The notes under the pieces: generated by a model
Seen by the model: only the letters and a program-made list of their open reading frames with translations
Told to the model about the DNA's origin: nothing
Databases searched by the model: none
Program-made: the position numbers and the translations under genes
Shown: positions 24,256 to 32,389 of the stretch, piece by piece
Position numbering within the stretch: position 1 is the first letter of the stretch
Layout: each line of letters opens with the position of its first letter
Assembly: GCA_963169915.1 (NCBI GenBank)
Contig: CAUJEM010000142.1
Location: forward strand, 1 to 53,576
DNA: 53,576 nucleotides
DNA from: Myxococcota bacterium
Lineage (GTDB): Bacteria > Myxococcota_A > Polyangia > Polyangiales > Polyangiaceae
Direction: 5' to 3'

Positions 24256-25275
24256 ATGGCCGCTTCACCGAGCCTGCTCGACCGCCTCGGCATCGCTCAC
24301 CCGGTCGCGCAGGCGGGGATGGGCGGCGGCGTCGCGGGGCCGGCCCTCGCCGGCGCCGTCGCGGCGGCGGGCGGGCTCGGGACGCTGGGGCTCACCCTCG
24401 ACGGCGAGAGCCTCCGGCTGGGGCTCGGAGAGGCGCGCGAGCGCGCGCCGGGGCGCCCCCTCTCCGTCAACCTGCTGCTGCCCGTCCTGCGGCGTGAGCA
24501 CGTGGAGGTGTGCTTGCGCGAGCGCGTGCCGATCGTCTCGCTGTTCTACGGCTTCGACCGGGAGCTGGTCACGACGCTGCGGGGCGCAGGCGTCACCGTG
24601 CTGCACCAGGTGGGCTCCGTGGCGGGCGCCGAGCGCGCGCTGGCGGAGGGCGCCAGCGGGCTCATCGCGCAGGGCCGCGGCGCCGGCGGGCACGTGCTGG
24701 AAGATCTGCCGCTCGCGGCGCTGCTGCCGCCGCTGCGCCGGCTCGCCGGGGACCGGCCGCTGCTCGCTGGCGGCGGCGTCTACGACGCCGCCAGCGCCGC
24801 GGCGGCCGCCACGCTCGGCGCCGACGGCGTGTGGGTGGGCACGCGCTTCTTGCTCACCCCGGAGAGCGGCGCGCACGAGGCGTACAAGGAGCGCCTGCTC
24901 GCCGCCAACCACACGCTGCTCACGCAGCTGTTCGGCCTTGGCTGGGCGGCGCCGCACCGCGTGGTGCCCAACGCCGCGACGGAGCGGTGGTGCGCCCAAG
25001 ACGCGCGCGGACCCGCGTGGGCGCGGCGCGTGGGCGCCGCGGCGGAGCGGCTGGCGCGCCACCTCCCGCGGCGCGGCGCCGAGCGGCTCGTCGCCCGTCA
25101 GCGGCTCGGGGTGCCCCTCTACTCCCCCTTGCCGGTGCTGCGCGGCATGGATCCCGCGCTGCTGGAGGTCACCCCGCTCTACGCCGGGACCTGCGTGGAG
25201 CACCTCTCGCGCCTGGAGCCCGCCGCGGGGCTGGTCACGGAGCTGTCGCGGGGCTTTCATCAGGGCGCTCACTGA
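24256..25275 (+). CDS. Nitronate monooxygenase
   Basis: This 339-residue flavoprotein belongs to the nitronate monooxygenase/2-nitropropane dioxygenase family, a TIM-barrel FMN enzyme that oxidises alkyl nitronates. Family marks are HPVAQAGMGGGVAGPALAGAVAAAGGLG (split by the Met-Gly-Gly turn) at the N-terminus, the flavin phosphate loop GRGAGGH (near residue 140), LLAGGGVYDA, and GADGVWVGTRFL. It is the first gene of a plus-strand cluster: the next start is only 12 nt downstream. A TAAGCT -10-like element lies 9 nt before the ATG. The precise substrate is unknown; some family members act as enoyl reductases, so that alternative stays open. Confidence 0.92.
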   Translation: MAASPSLLDRLGIAHPVAQAGMGGGVAGPALAGAVAAAGGLGTLGLTLDGESLRLGLGEARERAPGRPLSVNLLLPVLRREHVEVCLRERVPIVSLFYGFDRELVTTLRGAGVTVLHQVGSVAGAERALAEGASGLIAQGRGAGGHVLEDLPLAALLPPLRRLAGDRPLLAGGGVYDAASAAAAATLGADGVWVGTRFLLTPESGAHEAYKERLLAANHTLLTQLFGLGWAAPHRVVPNAATERWCAQDARGPAWARRVGAAAERLARHLPRRGAERLVARQRLGVPLYSPLPVLRGMDPALLEVTPLYAGTCVEHLSRLEPAAGLVTELSRGFHQGAH

Positions 25276-25287
25276 GCCCCCTGCCCC

Positions 25288-26745
25288 ATGACCTCACCCC
25301 TCGATCTCGCGGACCTCGATTTTCAACCCGCTGAGCTGCGCGCCATGGGCGACGCCGTGCTCGAGCGCGTCGTCGCCCACCTCGCCTCGCTCGCCGAGCA
25401 GCCGAGCTGCGGCGACCTCGACGCAGAGCAGCTCTGCCGCTCGCTGCGGGAGCCCGCGCCGGAGGCGGGCAGCCCCCTCGAGCCGCTGCTCGACGCGCTG
25501 TTCGACGACTACATCCCGCGCTCCTTCACCACGCCGGGGCCCGGCTACCTCGCCTACATCCCGGGCGGCGGCGTGTTCCCCGCGGCGCTGGCGGACCTCA
25601 TCAGCAACACCACCAATCGCTTCACCGGCATCTGGCAGTCGGCGCCGGTGCTGCTGCAGCTCGAGGCCAACGCGCTCGACTGGCTGCGCGAGTGGATGGG
25701 CCTGCCGTCCACCACGCGCGGCCTCTTCACCACCGGCGGCTCCATGGCCACCTTCAACGCCGTGGCCTGCGCGCGCGAGCGGCTGCTCGGCGCGGAGCTC
25801 CGGCCCGGCACCGTGTACGTCAGCTCCCAGGCGCACCACAGCGTCACCAAGGCCGCGCGGCTCGCGGGCATCGCGGCGGACCGCGTCCGCACGCTGCCTG
25901 TGGACGCCGCTTATCGCCTGCGCGTCGACGCCCTCGCCAGCGCCGTGGCCGCCGACCGCGCGGCGGGGCTGCGGCCCTTCCTCGTGGTGTCCAGCGCAGG
26001 CACCACCAACACCGGCGCCGTGGATCCGCTGGATGAGATCGCCGACTACGCCGCGCGTGAGGGGCTGTGGCACCATGTGGATGGCGCCTACGGTGCCTTC
26101 TTCCAGCTCGTGCCGGAGCTGCACGCCACGCTCAGCGGCCTGAGCCGCGCGGACTCGCTCACCCTCGATCCCCACAAGGGGATGTTCCTCCCCTACGGCA
26201 CGGGCGCGCTGCTCGTGCGGGACGGCGCGGCGCTGCGCGCCTTACACTCTGCGAGCGCCGGCTACCTGCCAGAGCTCCAAGAGCAGTTCTACGACCCTTC
26301 GCAGTATGGACCGGATCTGTCGCGAGACGCGCCGGGGCTGCGCGTGTGGCTCACGCTCAAGCTCTACGGCACCGCCCGGTACCGCGCCGCGCTCAGCGAG
26401 AAGCACGCCCTGGCCGTGTGGGCCGCCGAGCAGCTCGCCGGCGTCCCCGGGGTCGTGCTGGACGCGCCGCCGGCGCTGTCGCTGTTCGCGTTCCACCTCG
26501 AGGGCCCGGGGCTGGAGTCCTTGGAGCAGCAGAACTTGGCCACGCGCCGCTTGATGGAGCGCGTCACGGCGCGCGGCGCCGTGATGGTGAGCGGCGCTCA
26601 GGTCGGCGAGCGCTACCTCGGGCGCGTGTGCGTGCTGTCCTTCCGCACCCGGCGCGCCCGCCTGGAGCTGGGCCTGCAGCACCTGCGTGAGGAGTGCGCG
26701 CGCCTGCTCGCGGAGGCAGCGCCCACGGGAGCGAGGCACGCCTAG
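25288..26745 (+). CDS. PLP-dependent group II decarboxylase, aromatic amino acid type
   Basis: The 485-residue protein is a fold-type I PLP decarboxylase of the aromatic-amino-acid/glutamate group. Seen motifs are PGYLAYIPGGG, TTGGSMATFNAV, AHHSVTKAARLAG (PLP ring-stacking His), SAGTTNTGAVDPLDEI, HHVDGAYGAFF (Asp pairing with the PLP nitrogen) and the PLP lysine in DPHKGMF, Lys297. The family turns aromatic or other L-amino acids into amines and CO2 in the cytoplasm. The substrate cannot be read from the sequence. With the tyrosine phenol-lyase gene nearby, tyrosine or DOPA are reasonable guesses. It follows the monooxygenase by 12 nt and so is probably cotranscribed. Confidence 0.9.
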   Translation: MTSPLDLADLDFQPAELRAMGDAVLERVVAHLASLAEQPSCGDLDAEQLCRSLREPAPEAGSPLEPLLDALFDDYIPRSFTTPGPGYLAYIPGGGVFPAALADLISNTTNRFTGIWQSAPVLLQLEANALDWLREWMGLPSTTRGLFTTGGSMATFNAVACARERLLGAELRPGTVYVSSQAHHSVTKAARLAGIAADRVRTLPVDAAYRLRVDALASAVAADRAAGLRPFLVVSSAGTTNTGAVDPLDEIADYAAREGLWHHVDGAYGAFFQLVPELHATLSGLSRADSLTLDPHKGMFLPYGTGALLVRDGAALRALHSASAGYLPELQEQFYDPSQYGPDLSRDAPGLRVWLTLKLYGTARYRAALSEKHALAVWAAEQLAGVPGVVLDAPPALSLFAFHLEGPGLESLEQQNLATRRLMERVTARGAVMVSGAQVGERYLGRVCVLSFRTRRARLELGLQHLREECARLLAEAAPTGARHA

Positions 26746-26784
26746 CCATGGGGGCGCAGGCTGACAGCGGCGCGCGCCGCGCGC

Positions 26785-26790
26785 TAGAGT
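26785..26790 (+). promoter_or_regulatory. TAGAGT -10 element, 7 nt from the ATG
   Basis: TAGAGT ends exactly 7 nt before the ATG at 26798, the same spacing as at several other genes in the window. This supports that ATG over the GTG at 26789, which would overlap the -10 element. Confidence 0.35.
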
Positions 26791-26797
26791 GCCGCTG

Positions 26798-27343
26798 ATG
26801 GCGGCACTCGACGGCCTCCCCTCGCTCGCGCGGCGCCGGTGGCTCATCGGCGCGCTCGGCGTCGTGGGGGCGCTGCTCGCCGGCGGCGGAGGGCTGCTCG
26901 CCTTGCGCGGCAGCGCGCCCGCGGTGAGCGGCCTGCGCTGCCTGTCGGCGCAGGAGTACCGCACGCTGCGGCAGCTCGCGCTCGCGCTCTATCCCCCCGG
27001 CGGCGCCTTCGCCACCGGCGCGGACAGCGTGGATCTCGCGCGCGCCTTCGACGGCTACCTCGCGGACGAGCCCGAGTACAACCTCACGGATCTGCGGCGC
27101 GCGCTCGGCTGGCTGGAGTTCGGCCCCGTGCTCTACGACCGCCGCGCCAAGACCTTCAGTCACCTCGGCCCGGAGGAGCGCCTCGCGCACTTCGAGGGCT
27201 GGCTCACCAGCAGCACGCTGCTGCGCCGGCAGGTCGCGCTCGCGCTGCGTAAATTCATGAGCCTCGTCTTTTACGACACGCCGGAGGTGTGGCCCGCGCT
27301 CGGCTACGACGGCCCGCTCTTTCGCCGACCGGAGGCGCCATGA
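26798..27343 (+). CDS. Gluconate 2-dehydrogenase subunit 3-like, membrane-anchored
   Basis: This 181-residue protein has an N-terminal RRRW plus a long hydrophobic segment (about residues 14-37), so it is membrane-anchored or exported by a Tat-like signal. The rest resembles the small subunit 3 of gluconate 2-dehydrogenase-type complexes: LSAQEYRTLRQLALALYP, a helical middle, and ALRKFMSLVFYDTPEVWPALGYDGP at the end (the Tyr-Asp and Gly-Tyr turns are the key points). It overlaps the GMC oxidoreductase gene by ATGA, which is the usual pairing: the small subunit helps export or anchor the FAD subunit. The substrate of the pair is unknown. Confidence 0.85.
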   Translation: MAALDGLPSLARRRWLIGALGVVGALLAGGGGLLALRGSAPAVSGLRCLSAQEYRTLRQLALALYPPGGAFATGADSVDLARAFDGYLADEPEYNLTDLRRALGWLEFGPVLYDRRAKTFSHLGPEERLAHFEGWLTSSTLLRRQVALALRKFMSLVFYDTPEVWPALGYDGPLFRRPEAP

Positions 27344-28869
27344 CCGGCGCCATCGTGGATCTGTCCGAGGCACCGCCGCCCGCGTCCATCACCGCGGAGG
27401 TGTGCATCATCGGCTCGGGCTCGGGGGGTGCCACCGCGGCCTGGACGCTGGCCGCGGCCGGGCGAGAGGTGGTGGTGCTGGAGGAGGGCGGCGACTTCAC
27501 TGGCCTGGCCCTCACCCAGCGCGACAGCGCCATGTACGATCAGCTCTACATGGAGCGCGGCGGGCGGGCCACCACGGATCTGTCCATCGCCGTGCTGCAA
27601 GGCCGCGTGCTCGGCGGCGGCGGCGTCATCAACGCCTGCGACGTGGTCCCCATCGCGGCGCCCGTGCTCCGGCACTGGCAGCGCCACCACGCGCTGAGCG
27701 GCTTCTCTCCAGAGGCGCTCGAGCCCTACCGCGTGCGAGCGCTCGCGGATCTCTCGGCGAACGTCCCCACCGAAGAGCAGCTCAACCAGAACAACCGCCT
27801 GCTGCGCGCGGGCGCGCGCGCGCTCGGCTGGCGCGGCGAGGTCATGCAGCACAACCGGGTGGGGTGCCAAGGCGTCGGGGCGTGCCTCATCGGCTGCCCG
27901 GTCAACGCCAAGCGCAACCCGCGCTTCGTCGCCATCCCCGCAGCGGTGGCGGCGGGCGCCAGGTTCTTCACGCGCGCGCGCGCCGTCCGCATCGAGGACG
28001 GCGGCGCGGAGCTGAAGACGGTGCAGGTGCGCACCTTGGACGCCAAGGGCTACCACGAACAGGGCGCGCTCGAGGTGCGCGCCAAGGTGGTCGTCTTGGC
28101 CGCCAACGCCGTCGCCTCGGCGGAGCTCCTGCTCCGCTCGGGGCTCGGCAACGAGCACGTGGGCCGGCACCTGTCGCTCCAGCCCCAGCTCCCCGTCTCC
28201 GCGCTCTTCCCGGAGGAGGTGCGCTTCTTCCGCGGCATCCCGCAGGCCTACGCCGTCACGGAGTTCGAGCGTCTCACCGAGGAAGAGGGCCTCGGCGGCT
28301 TCCGCATCGAGTCCATCAGCGGCACGCCGGGCATCGTCGCCTCCATCTTGCCCAAGCTCGGTCACGACGGAAAGGCGCTGATGGCTCAGTACCGGCAGCT
28401 CGGGGCGGCGCTGTGCCTCGTGCCGGACGGCCCCCGCGGCCGCGTGCGGGTGGAGCGCTCCGGGCGCCTACGCATCGACTACGAGCTCGCGGAAGAGCAG
28501 AAGCAGCGCCTGCGCGACGCGGCCAAGGCCGCCGCGCGGCTGTTCCTCGCGGCCGGGGCTCGCCAGGTGCAGGTCGCCGCGGCGCGCCCCGTGCTCATCG
28601 CTACGGAAGCTGAGCTGGGGCTGCTGGACGCGCTGGACTTCCAGCCGGCCACCGTGCCCTTCCTCAGCGCGCACCAGCAGGGCACCGTGCGCTTCGCGCC
28701 CTCGGCCAGCCAGGGCGCCGCCGCGCCGGACGGCGCCGTCTACGGTACCCAGGGCGTCTACGTCTTCGACTCCTCGGGCTTCCCCACCAGCTCCTCCAGC
28801 CACACCATGGCGCCCATCATCACGGTGTCGCGCTTCTTGTCGGAGCAGCTCCTCAGCCGCGCGCGCTGA
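27340..28869 (+). CDS. GMC-family FAD oxidoreductase
   Basis: The ATG at 27340 (ATGA overlap with the previous gene) gives a 509-residue protein. The FAD-binding GSGSGG lies at residues 25-30, followed by the acidic strand end LEEGG. A Cys-rich GCQGVGACLIGCP segment sits near residues 170-182, as in many GMC proteins of gluconate-dehydrogenase-like complexes. The C-terminal SGFPTSSSSHTMAP carries the catalytic-type His. The family oxidises alcohols or sugars, including sterols in some members. It has no signal peptide of its own and probably travels with the small subunit. A short perfect hairpin follows the stop. Confidence 0.93.
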   Translation: MTGAIVDLSEAPPPASITAEVCIIGSGSGGATAAWTLAAAGREVVVLEEGGDFTGLALTQRDSAMYDQLYMERGGRATTDLSIAVLQGRVLGGGGVINACDVVPIAAPVLRHWQRHHALSGFSPEALEPYRVRALADLSANVPTEEQLNQNNRLLRAGARALGWRGEVMQHNRVGCQGVGACLIGCPVNAKRNPRFVAIPAAVAAGARFFTRARAVRIEDGGAELKTVQVRTLDAKGYHEQGALEVRAKVVVLAANAVASAELLLRSGLGNEHVGRHLSLQPQLPVSALFPEEVRFFRGIPQAYAVTEFERLTEEEGLGGFRIESISGTPGIVASILPKLGHDGKALMAQYRQLGAALCLVPDGPRGRVRVERSGRLRIDYELAEEQKQRLRDAAKAAARLFLAAGARQVQVAAARPVLIATEAELGLLDALDFQPATVPFLSAHQQGTVRFAPSASQGAAAPDGAVYGTQGVYVFDSSGFPTSSSSHTMAPIITVSRFLSEQLLSRAR

Positions 28870-28871
28870 AC

Positions 28872-28889
28872 CCGCGCCGTCCGGCGCGG
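28872..28889 (+). terminator. GC hairpin after the GMC gene
   Basis: CCGCGCCG (28872-28879) and CGGCGCGG (28882-28889) are perfectly complementary, three bases after the stop of the cluster. No T-tract follows. Confidence 0.38.
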
Positions 28890-28942
28890 CGGCTGTGGCA
28901 TACTGACGAGCGCGCGCGTCTCTGCGCCCTCGAGGTCGACGC

Positions 28943-31315
28943 ATGTCCCTGCCCCTCCCACGCCACTCCCTCGCCGCCGCTGGGCTGCTGCTGAGCTCGT
29001 TGCTCGGCTGCAGCGCGGAGGTGGACGCTCCCGGGGGCGCCGCCCTGCCCCCGCTCGCGCTCGCGCCGGGCGAGGGCCCCGCGCGCTGGGTTCAGCCGCT
29101 CATCGGCACGGCGGACACGGACGCGCCGCGCGCCATCCTCAACGGCAAGGGCGGCGCCACCTACCCCGGCGCCGCCGCGCCCTTCGGCATGGTGCAGTGG
29201 AGCCCGGACACGCCCAAGGGCATCCCCAACGGCTACGCCTGGAAGGACGAGCGCATCAGCGGGTTCTCGCTCACGCACCTCAACGGCGCCGGCTGCCCGG
29301 GGCGCCGTGACTTCCCCGTGATGCCCGTGGTGGGGCGCTGGGACGGCGCCGCCGCGCTCGAGGACGCCTTCTCCCACGACGAGGAGGTCGCGTGGCCGGG
29401 CTACTACCACGTCCAGCTCGGCTCGGGCGTCCGGGTGGATCTCACCGCCACGCAGCGCGCGGGCCTGGCGCGCTTCAGCTTCCCCCCCGGCAGGGAGGGC
29501 ACGTTGGTGCTGTCGGACGCGCTCGACAACGCGCGCCTCTTCGCGCGGGACTTCGAGGCGACCGTCCGCGCGGACGGGGTGGTGCTCGGCTCACGGGAGA
29601 ACATCCTGTTTTGCGCCAGCCACACCGCGCACCGCGCGTACTTCGCGCTGCGCTTCCAGCAGGCGCCTCGGGAGCTGGGCACCTGGCGTGAGGGCGCGCT
29701 CCAGCCGAACGGCCCGCAGGTGCGGGGCGAGCGGGTGGGCGTCTACGCGCGCTTCGGAGCCGAGCAGGCGCGCAGCGTCCAAGTCAAGGTGGGGCTCTCT
29801 TACGTGAGCGCAGAGGGCGCCCTCGCCAACCTGGACGCGGAGCTGCCCGGGTGGGATTTCGAGGCCGTGCGCGCCGGCACCTTCCAGCGCTGGAACGAGC
29901 TCCTCGGGCGACTCACGGTGGAGGGCGGCACCGAAGCGCAGCGCACGGTCTTCACCACCGCGCTCTACCACTCGCTGCTCCAGCCGGCGGTGGCCACGGA
30001 CGTGAGCGGTGACTACTTGGGCTTCGACGGCGCCGTCCACCGCGCCCAGGGCTACACCCGCTATCAAGACTTCTCCGGCTGGGACATCTACCGCTCGTGG
30101 ATCCAGCTCGCGTCGCTCGTGGCGCCCACGGAGACGGGGGACATGATGCGCTCGCTGGTGGAGTCCGGGCAGGAGTGCGGCGTGATGCCGCGCTGGTCGC
30201 TCTCCAACAACGAGACGGGCGCCATGGTGGGCGATCCCGCCTCCGCGCTCGTCGCCTCCGCCTACGCCTTCGGCGTCCGCGGCTTCGACGCGGGAGCGGC
30301 GCTCCAGCTCGCGCGCAGGAGCGCAGAAGATCCGACCGCCGCCTGCCACGACATGCGCTCGCGGCCCGGGCTGGCGGACTACCTCACGCGCGGCTACTGC
30401 CCAAAGGACGGCGCGGGGGCGCCCCTCGGCCCGCCCTCCACCACGCTCGAGTACGCGCTGGCGGACTTCTCCATCGCCAAGCTGGCGGAGGCGCTGGGCG
30501 ACTCGGCCACCCACGCGGAGTACCTCCGGCGCAGCGCCTACTGGCGTCGGGTGTTCGACCCAGGGCTCAGCGGTAACGGCTTCACCGGCTACGTGGCGCC
30601 GCGCTACCTCGAGGACGAAGCGGACGGCACGCCGCGCTTCGACCACAGCATCGACGTGGGCCGGCGCGAGGGCTTCGTGGAGGGCAACGCCGCGCAGTAC
30701 ACCTTCATGGTGCCGCACGACGTGCCCGGGCTCATCGACGCCCTCGGCGGGGACTCGGCCTTCATCGCACGGCTGGACGCCCTGTTCACGGAGCTGAACG
30801 CTGGCCCAGAGCGGCCCTACGCCTACATGGGCAACGAGCCCAATTTCTTCACCCCGTGGGAGTATCCCTGGGCCGGCGCCCCGGCGCGCACCCAAGCGGT
30901 CGTGCAGCGGATCCTCGCCGAGCTGTTCACCGCTGGGCCCGGCGGTCTGCCCGGCAACGACGACCTCGGCGCGACGTCCTCCTGGGCCGTGCTGGCCATG
31001 CTGGGGCTCTATCCCGTGGCGCCCGGCGTGGGGGGCTTCATCGTGGGCAGCCCCACCTTCTCCAAGCTCACCCTCGCGGTGCCCGAGCGCCCACCGCTCG
31101 TCATCACCGCCTCGCGCACGGCGCCCGGCGATCTCTACGTCCAGTCGCTCACGCTCGACGGCGCGCCGCACCCGAAGGCCTGGCTCGACTGGTCGCGGCT
31201 CGAGCGAGGCGCCAGCCTCCACTTCGAGCTGGGGCCCAGCCCCAGCCCAAGCTTCGGCGTCGCCCCGGAGGCGCGCCCACCCGCCTGGCTCGCCCCGGGC
31301 GGCAGCGCGCCGTGA
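28943..31315 (+). CDS. GH92 family alpha-mannosidase lipoprotein
   Basis: The 790-residue product has a signal peptide with lipobox SLLGC (Cys23) and then a typical GH92 start: VQPLIGTADTD, GATYPGAAAPFGMVQWSPD, and FSLTHLNGAGC. The C-terminal half holds GNDDLGATSSWAVLAMLGLYPVAPG (key residues Asn-Asp-Asp and Trp) and GSPTFSKLTLAVP, both family hallmarks. GH92 enzymes are calcium-dependent exo-acting alpha-mannosidases that trim mannose from glycans such as N-linked chains or mannans. It is expected on the outer surface. GAGG lies 7 nt before the ATG. Length matches the family. Confidence 0.95.
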   Translation: MSLPLPRHSLAAAGLLLSSLLGCSAEVDAPGGAALPPLALAPGEGPARWVQPLIGTADTDAPRAILNGKGGATYPGAAAPFGMVQWSPDTPKGIPNGYAWKDERISGFSLTHLNGAGCPGRRDFPVMPVVGRWDGAAALEDAFSHDEEVAWPGYYHVQLGSGVRVDLTATQRAGLARFSFPPGREGTLVLSDALDNARLFARDFEATVRADGVVLGSRENILFCASHTAHRAYFALRFQQAPRELGTWREGALQPNGPQVRGERVGVYARFGAEQARSVQVKVGLSYVSAEGALANLDAELPGWDFEAVRAGTFQRWNELLGRLTVEGGTEAQRTVFTTALYHSLLQPAVATDVSGDYLGFDGAVHRAQGYTRYQDFSGWDIYRSWIQLASLVAPTETGDMMRSLVESGQECGVMPRWSLSNNETGAMVGDPASALVASAYAFGVRGFDAGAALQLARRSAEDPTAACHDMRSRPGLADYLTRGYCPKDGAGAPLGPPSTTLEYALADFSIAKLAEALGDSATHAEYLRRSAYWRRVFDPGLSGNGFTGYVAPRYLEDEADGTPRFDHSIDVGRREGFVEGNAAQYTFMVPHDVPGLIDALGGDSAFIARLDALFTELNAGPERPYAYMGNEPNFFTPWEYPWAGAPARTQAVVQRILAELFTAGPGGLPGNDDLGATSSWAVLAMLGLYPVAPGVGGFIVGSPTFSKLTLAVPERPPLVITASRTAPGDLYVQSLTLDGAPHPKAWLDWSRLERGASLHFELGPSPSPSFGVAPEARPPAWLAPGGSAP

Positions 31316-31386
31316 GGCGTCGCGGCGCCCGCGGGGCCGGAGCCTCGCCGTCTCAGAGAGCCCTTGGAAGACGCGAAGCCCACCGC

Positions 31387-31392
31387 TACGCT
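31387..31392 (+). promoter_or_regulatory. TACGCT -10 element, 6 nt from the ATG
   Basis: TACGCT ends 6 nt before the ATG at 31399. Transcription would start at or next to the start codon. Confidence 0.35.
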
Positions 31393-31398
31393 CTGTCG

Positions 31399-32274
31399 AT
31401 GAGGAGCGTGAGCGGTGGTCGGGTCGGTGCGCGGTGGTCAGCCCTCTTGGCGACGCTCGCGTTAGGGGCGCTCCTCGCCTGCAAGGGGGGCACGAGGTCG
31501 TCGAGCGCCGGAGCCGAGGAGCCGGCGAGCGCCCTCGCCAGCAGCCGCGCTGCCTACGTGGGGCAGTGGAGCGGCCCAGACGTCTCGCTGAGCATCAGCC
31601 CCGAGGGCGAGGTGCACTACAAGCGAGAGCGCAAGAGCGGGGGCACCAGCACCAACAAGACCATCACGGGCTCCATCAAGGCCTTCCAAGGCGCTCACTT
31701 GAAGGTCGCGGCGCTCATCACCGTGACCCTCGAGGTCCAGGCGCCCCCTCACGAGGTCGATGGTGTCTGGAAGATGACCGCCGAAGGCGATGAGCTGACG
31801 CGGCTCAGCAGCAACGTGGGGCGCGCCGCCGAGATCGAGGGCGCCATCAAGGACAACCTGGACAAGAACGTCGGCGCGACGCGCTCCGTCACCTGCCCGC
31901 GTGAAGCCTCTACCGCCACGGCCTTCAAGTGCCAGGCGCTGTTCGAGGACGGCCAGCGCGTGAGCTATGCCGTCAAGGTGGACGCGGCAAACATCCAGTG
32001 GGAGGCCGAGGCGGTCCCGCTCAGCGGCCCCCAGCTCGAGCAGTCCATCGTGGAGCTGTTCGCCAAGCAACGCAAAGAGACGGTGACGGCCACCTGCCCG
32101 GCGAAGACCATCTTCCGTCAGGTCGGGGAGGTCTTCACGTGCGAAGCCAGGAAGGCCGGGCAGGCCGGCGCGGAGCCCATGCTCGTGAGCATCACGGTCA
32201 AGGACACGACGGGGAACGTCGGCATCGACTATCAGCCGCCCAAGGCCAAGGCGGGCGCCGCACCGTCGCGCTAG
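31399..32274 (+). CDS. Lipoprotein with two DUF4333-like segments
   Basis: The ATG at 31399 gives a 291-residue lipoprotein (lipobox LGALLAC, Cys about residue 26). A lipocalin-like or small beta region (YVGQWSGPDVSLSI onward) is followed by two similar segments: IEGAIKDNL...SVTCP...FKCQALFEDGQ, and LEQSIVELF...TATCP...FTCEARKAG. The repeated Leu/Ile-helix, TCP and FxC pattern is that of DUF4333, a small domain common in exported proteins with no known activity. Pairs of Cys suggest a disulfide in each copy. No catalytic motif is seen. The gene lies 83 bp after the mannosidase, with its own -10-like element. Confidence 0.87.
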   Translation: MRSVSGGRVGARWSALLATLALGALLACKGGTRSSSAGAEEPASALASSRAAYVGQWSGPDVSLSISPEGEVHYKRERKSGGTSTNKTITGSIKAFQGAHLKVAALITVTLEVQAPPHEVDGVWKMTAEGDELTRLSSNVGRAAEIEGAIKDNLDKNVGATRSVTCPREASTATAFKCQALFEDGQRVSYAVKVDAANIQWEAEAVPLSGPQLEQSIVELFAKQRKETVTATCPAKTIFRQVGEVFTCEARKAGQAGAEPMLVSITVKDTTGNVGIDYQPPKAKAGAAPSR

Positions 32275-32292
32275 CGCCCCGGGGCGGACGCT

Positions 32293-32322
32293 GCAGCGCG
32301 CCTGAGCGCTAGCGCGCGCTGC
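32293..32322 (+). terminator. GC hairpin after the DUF4333-like gene
   Basis: GCAGCGCGC (32293-32301) pairs perfectly with GCGCGCTGC (32314-32322) around a 12-nt loop, 19 nt after the stop. No T-tract follows. Confidence 0.4.
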
Positions 32323-32354
32323 GCGGGGCGCGCCTCCCTGGCATGACGCGGGGA

Positions 32355-32382
32355 TCGACTTTCGCTACCCCTGCCCTACACT
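32355..32382 (+). promoter_or_regulatory. Promoter with TACACT -10, 7 nt from the ATG
   Basis: TACACT (32377-32382) ends 7 nt before the ATG at 32390. A partial -35, TCGACT (32355-32360), lies 16 bp upstream. The transcript is probably leaderless. Confidence 0.45.
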
Positions 32383-32389
32383 GCCGGCG

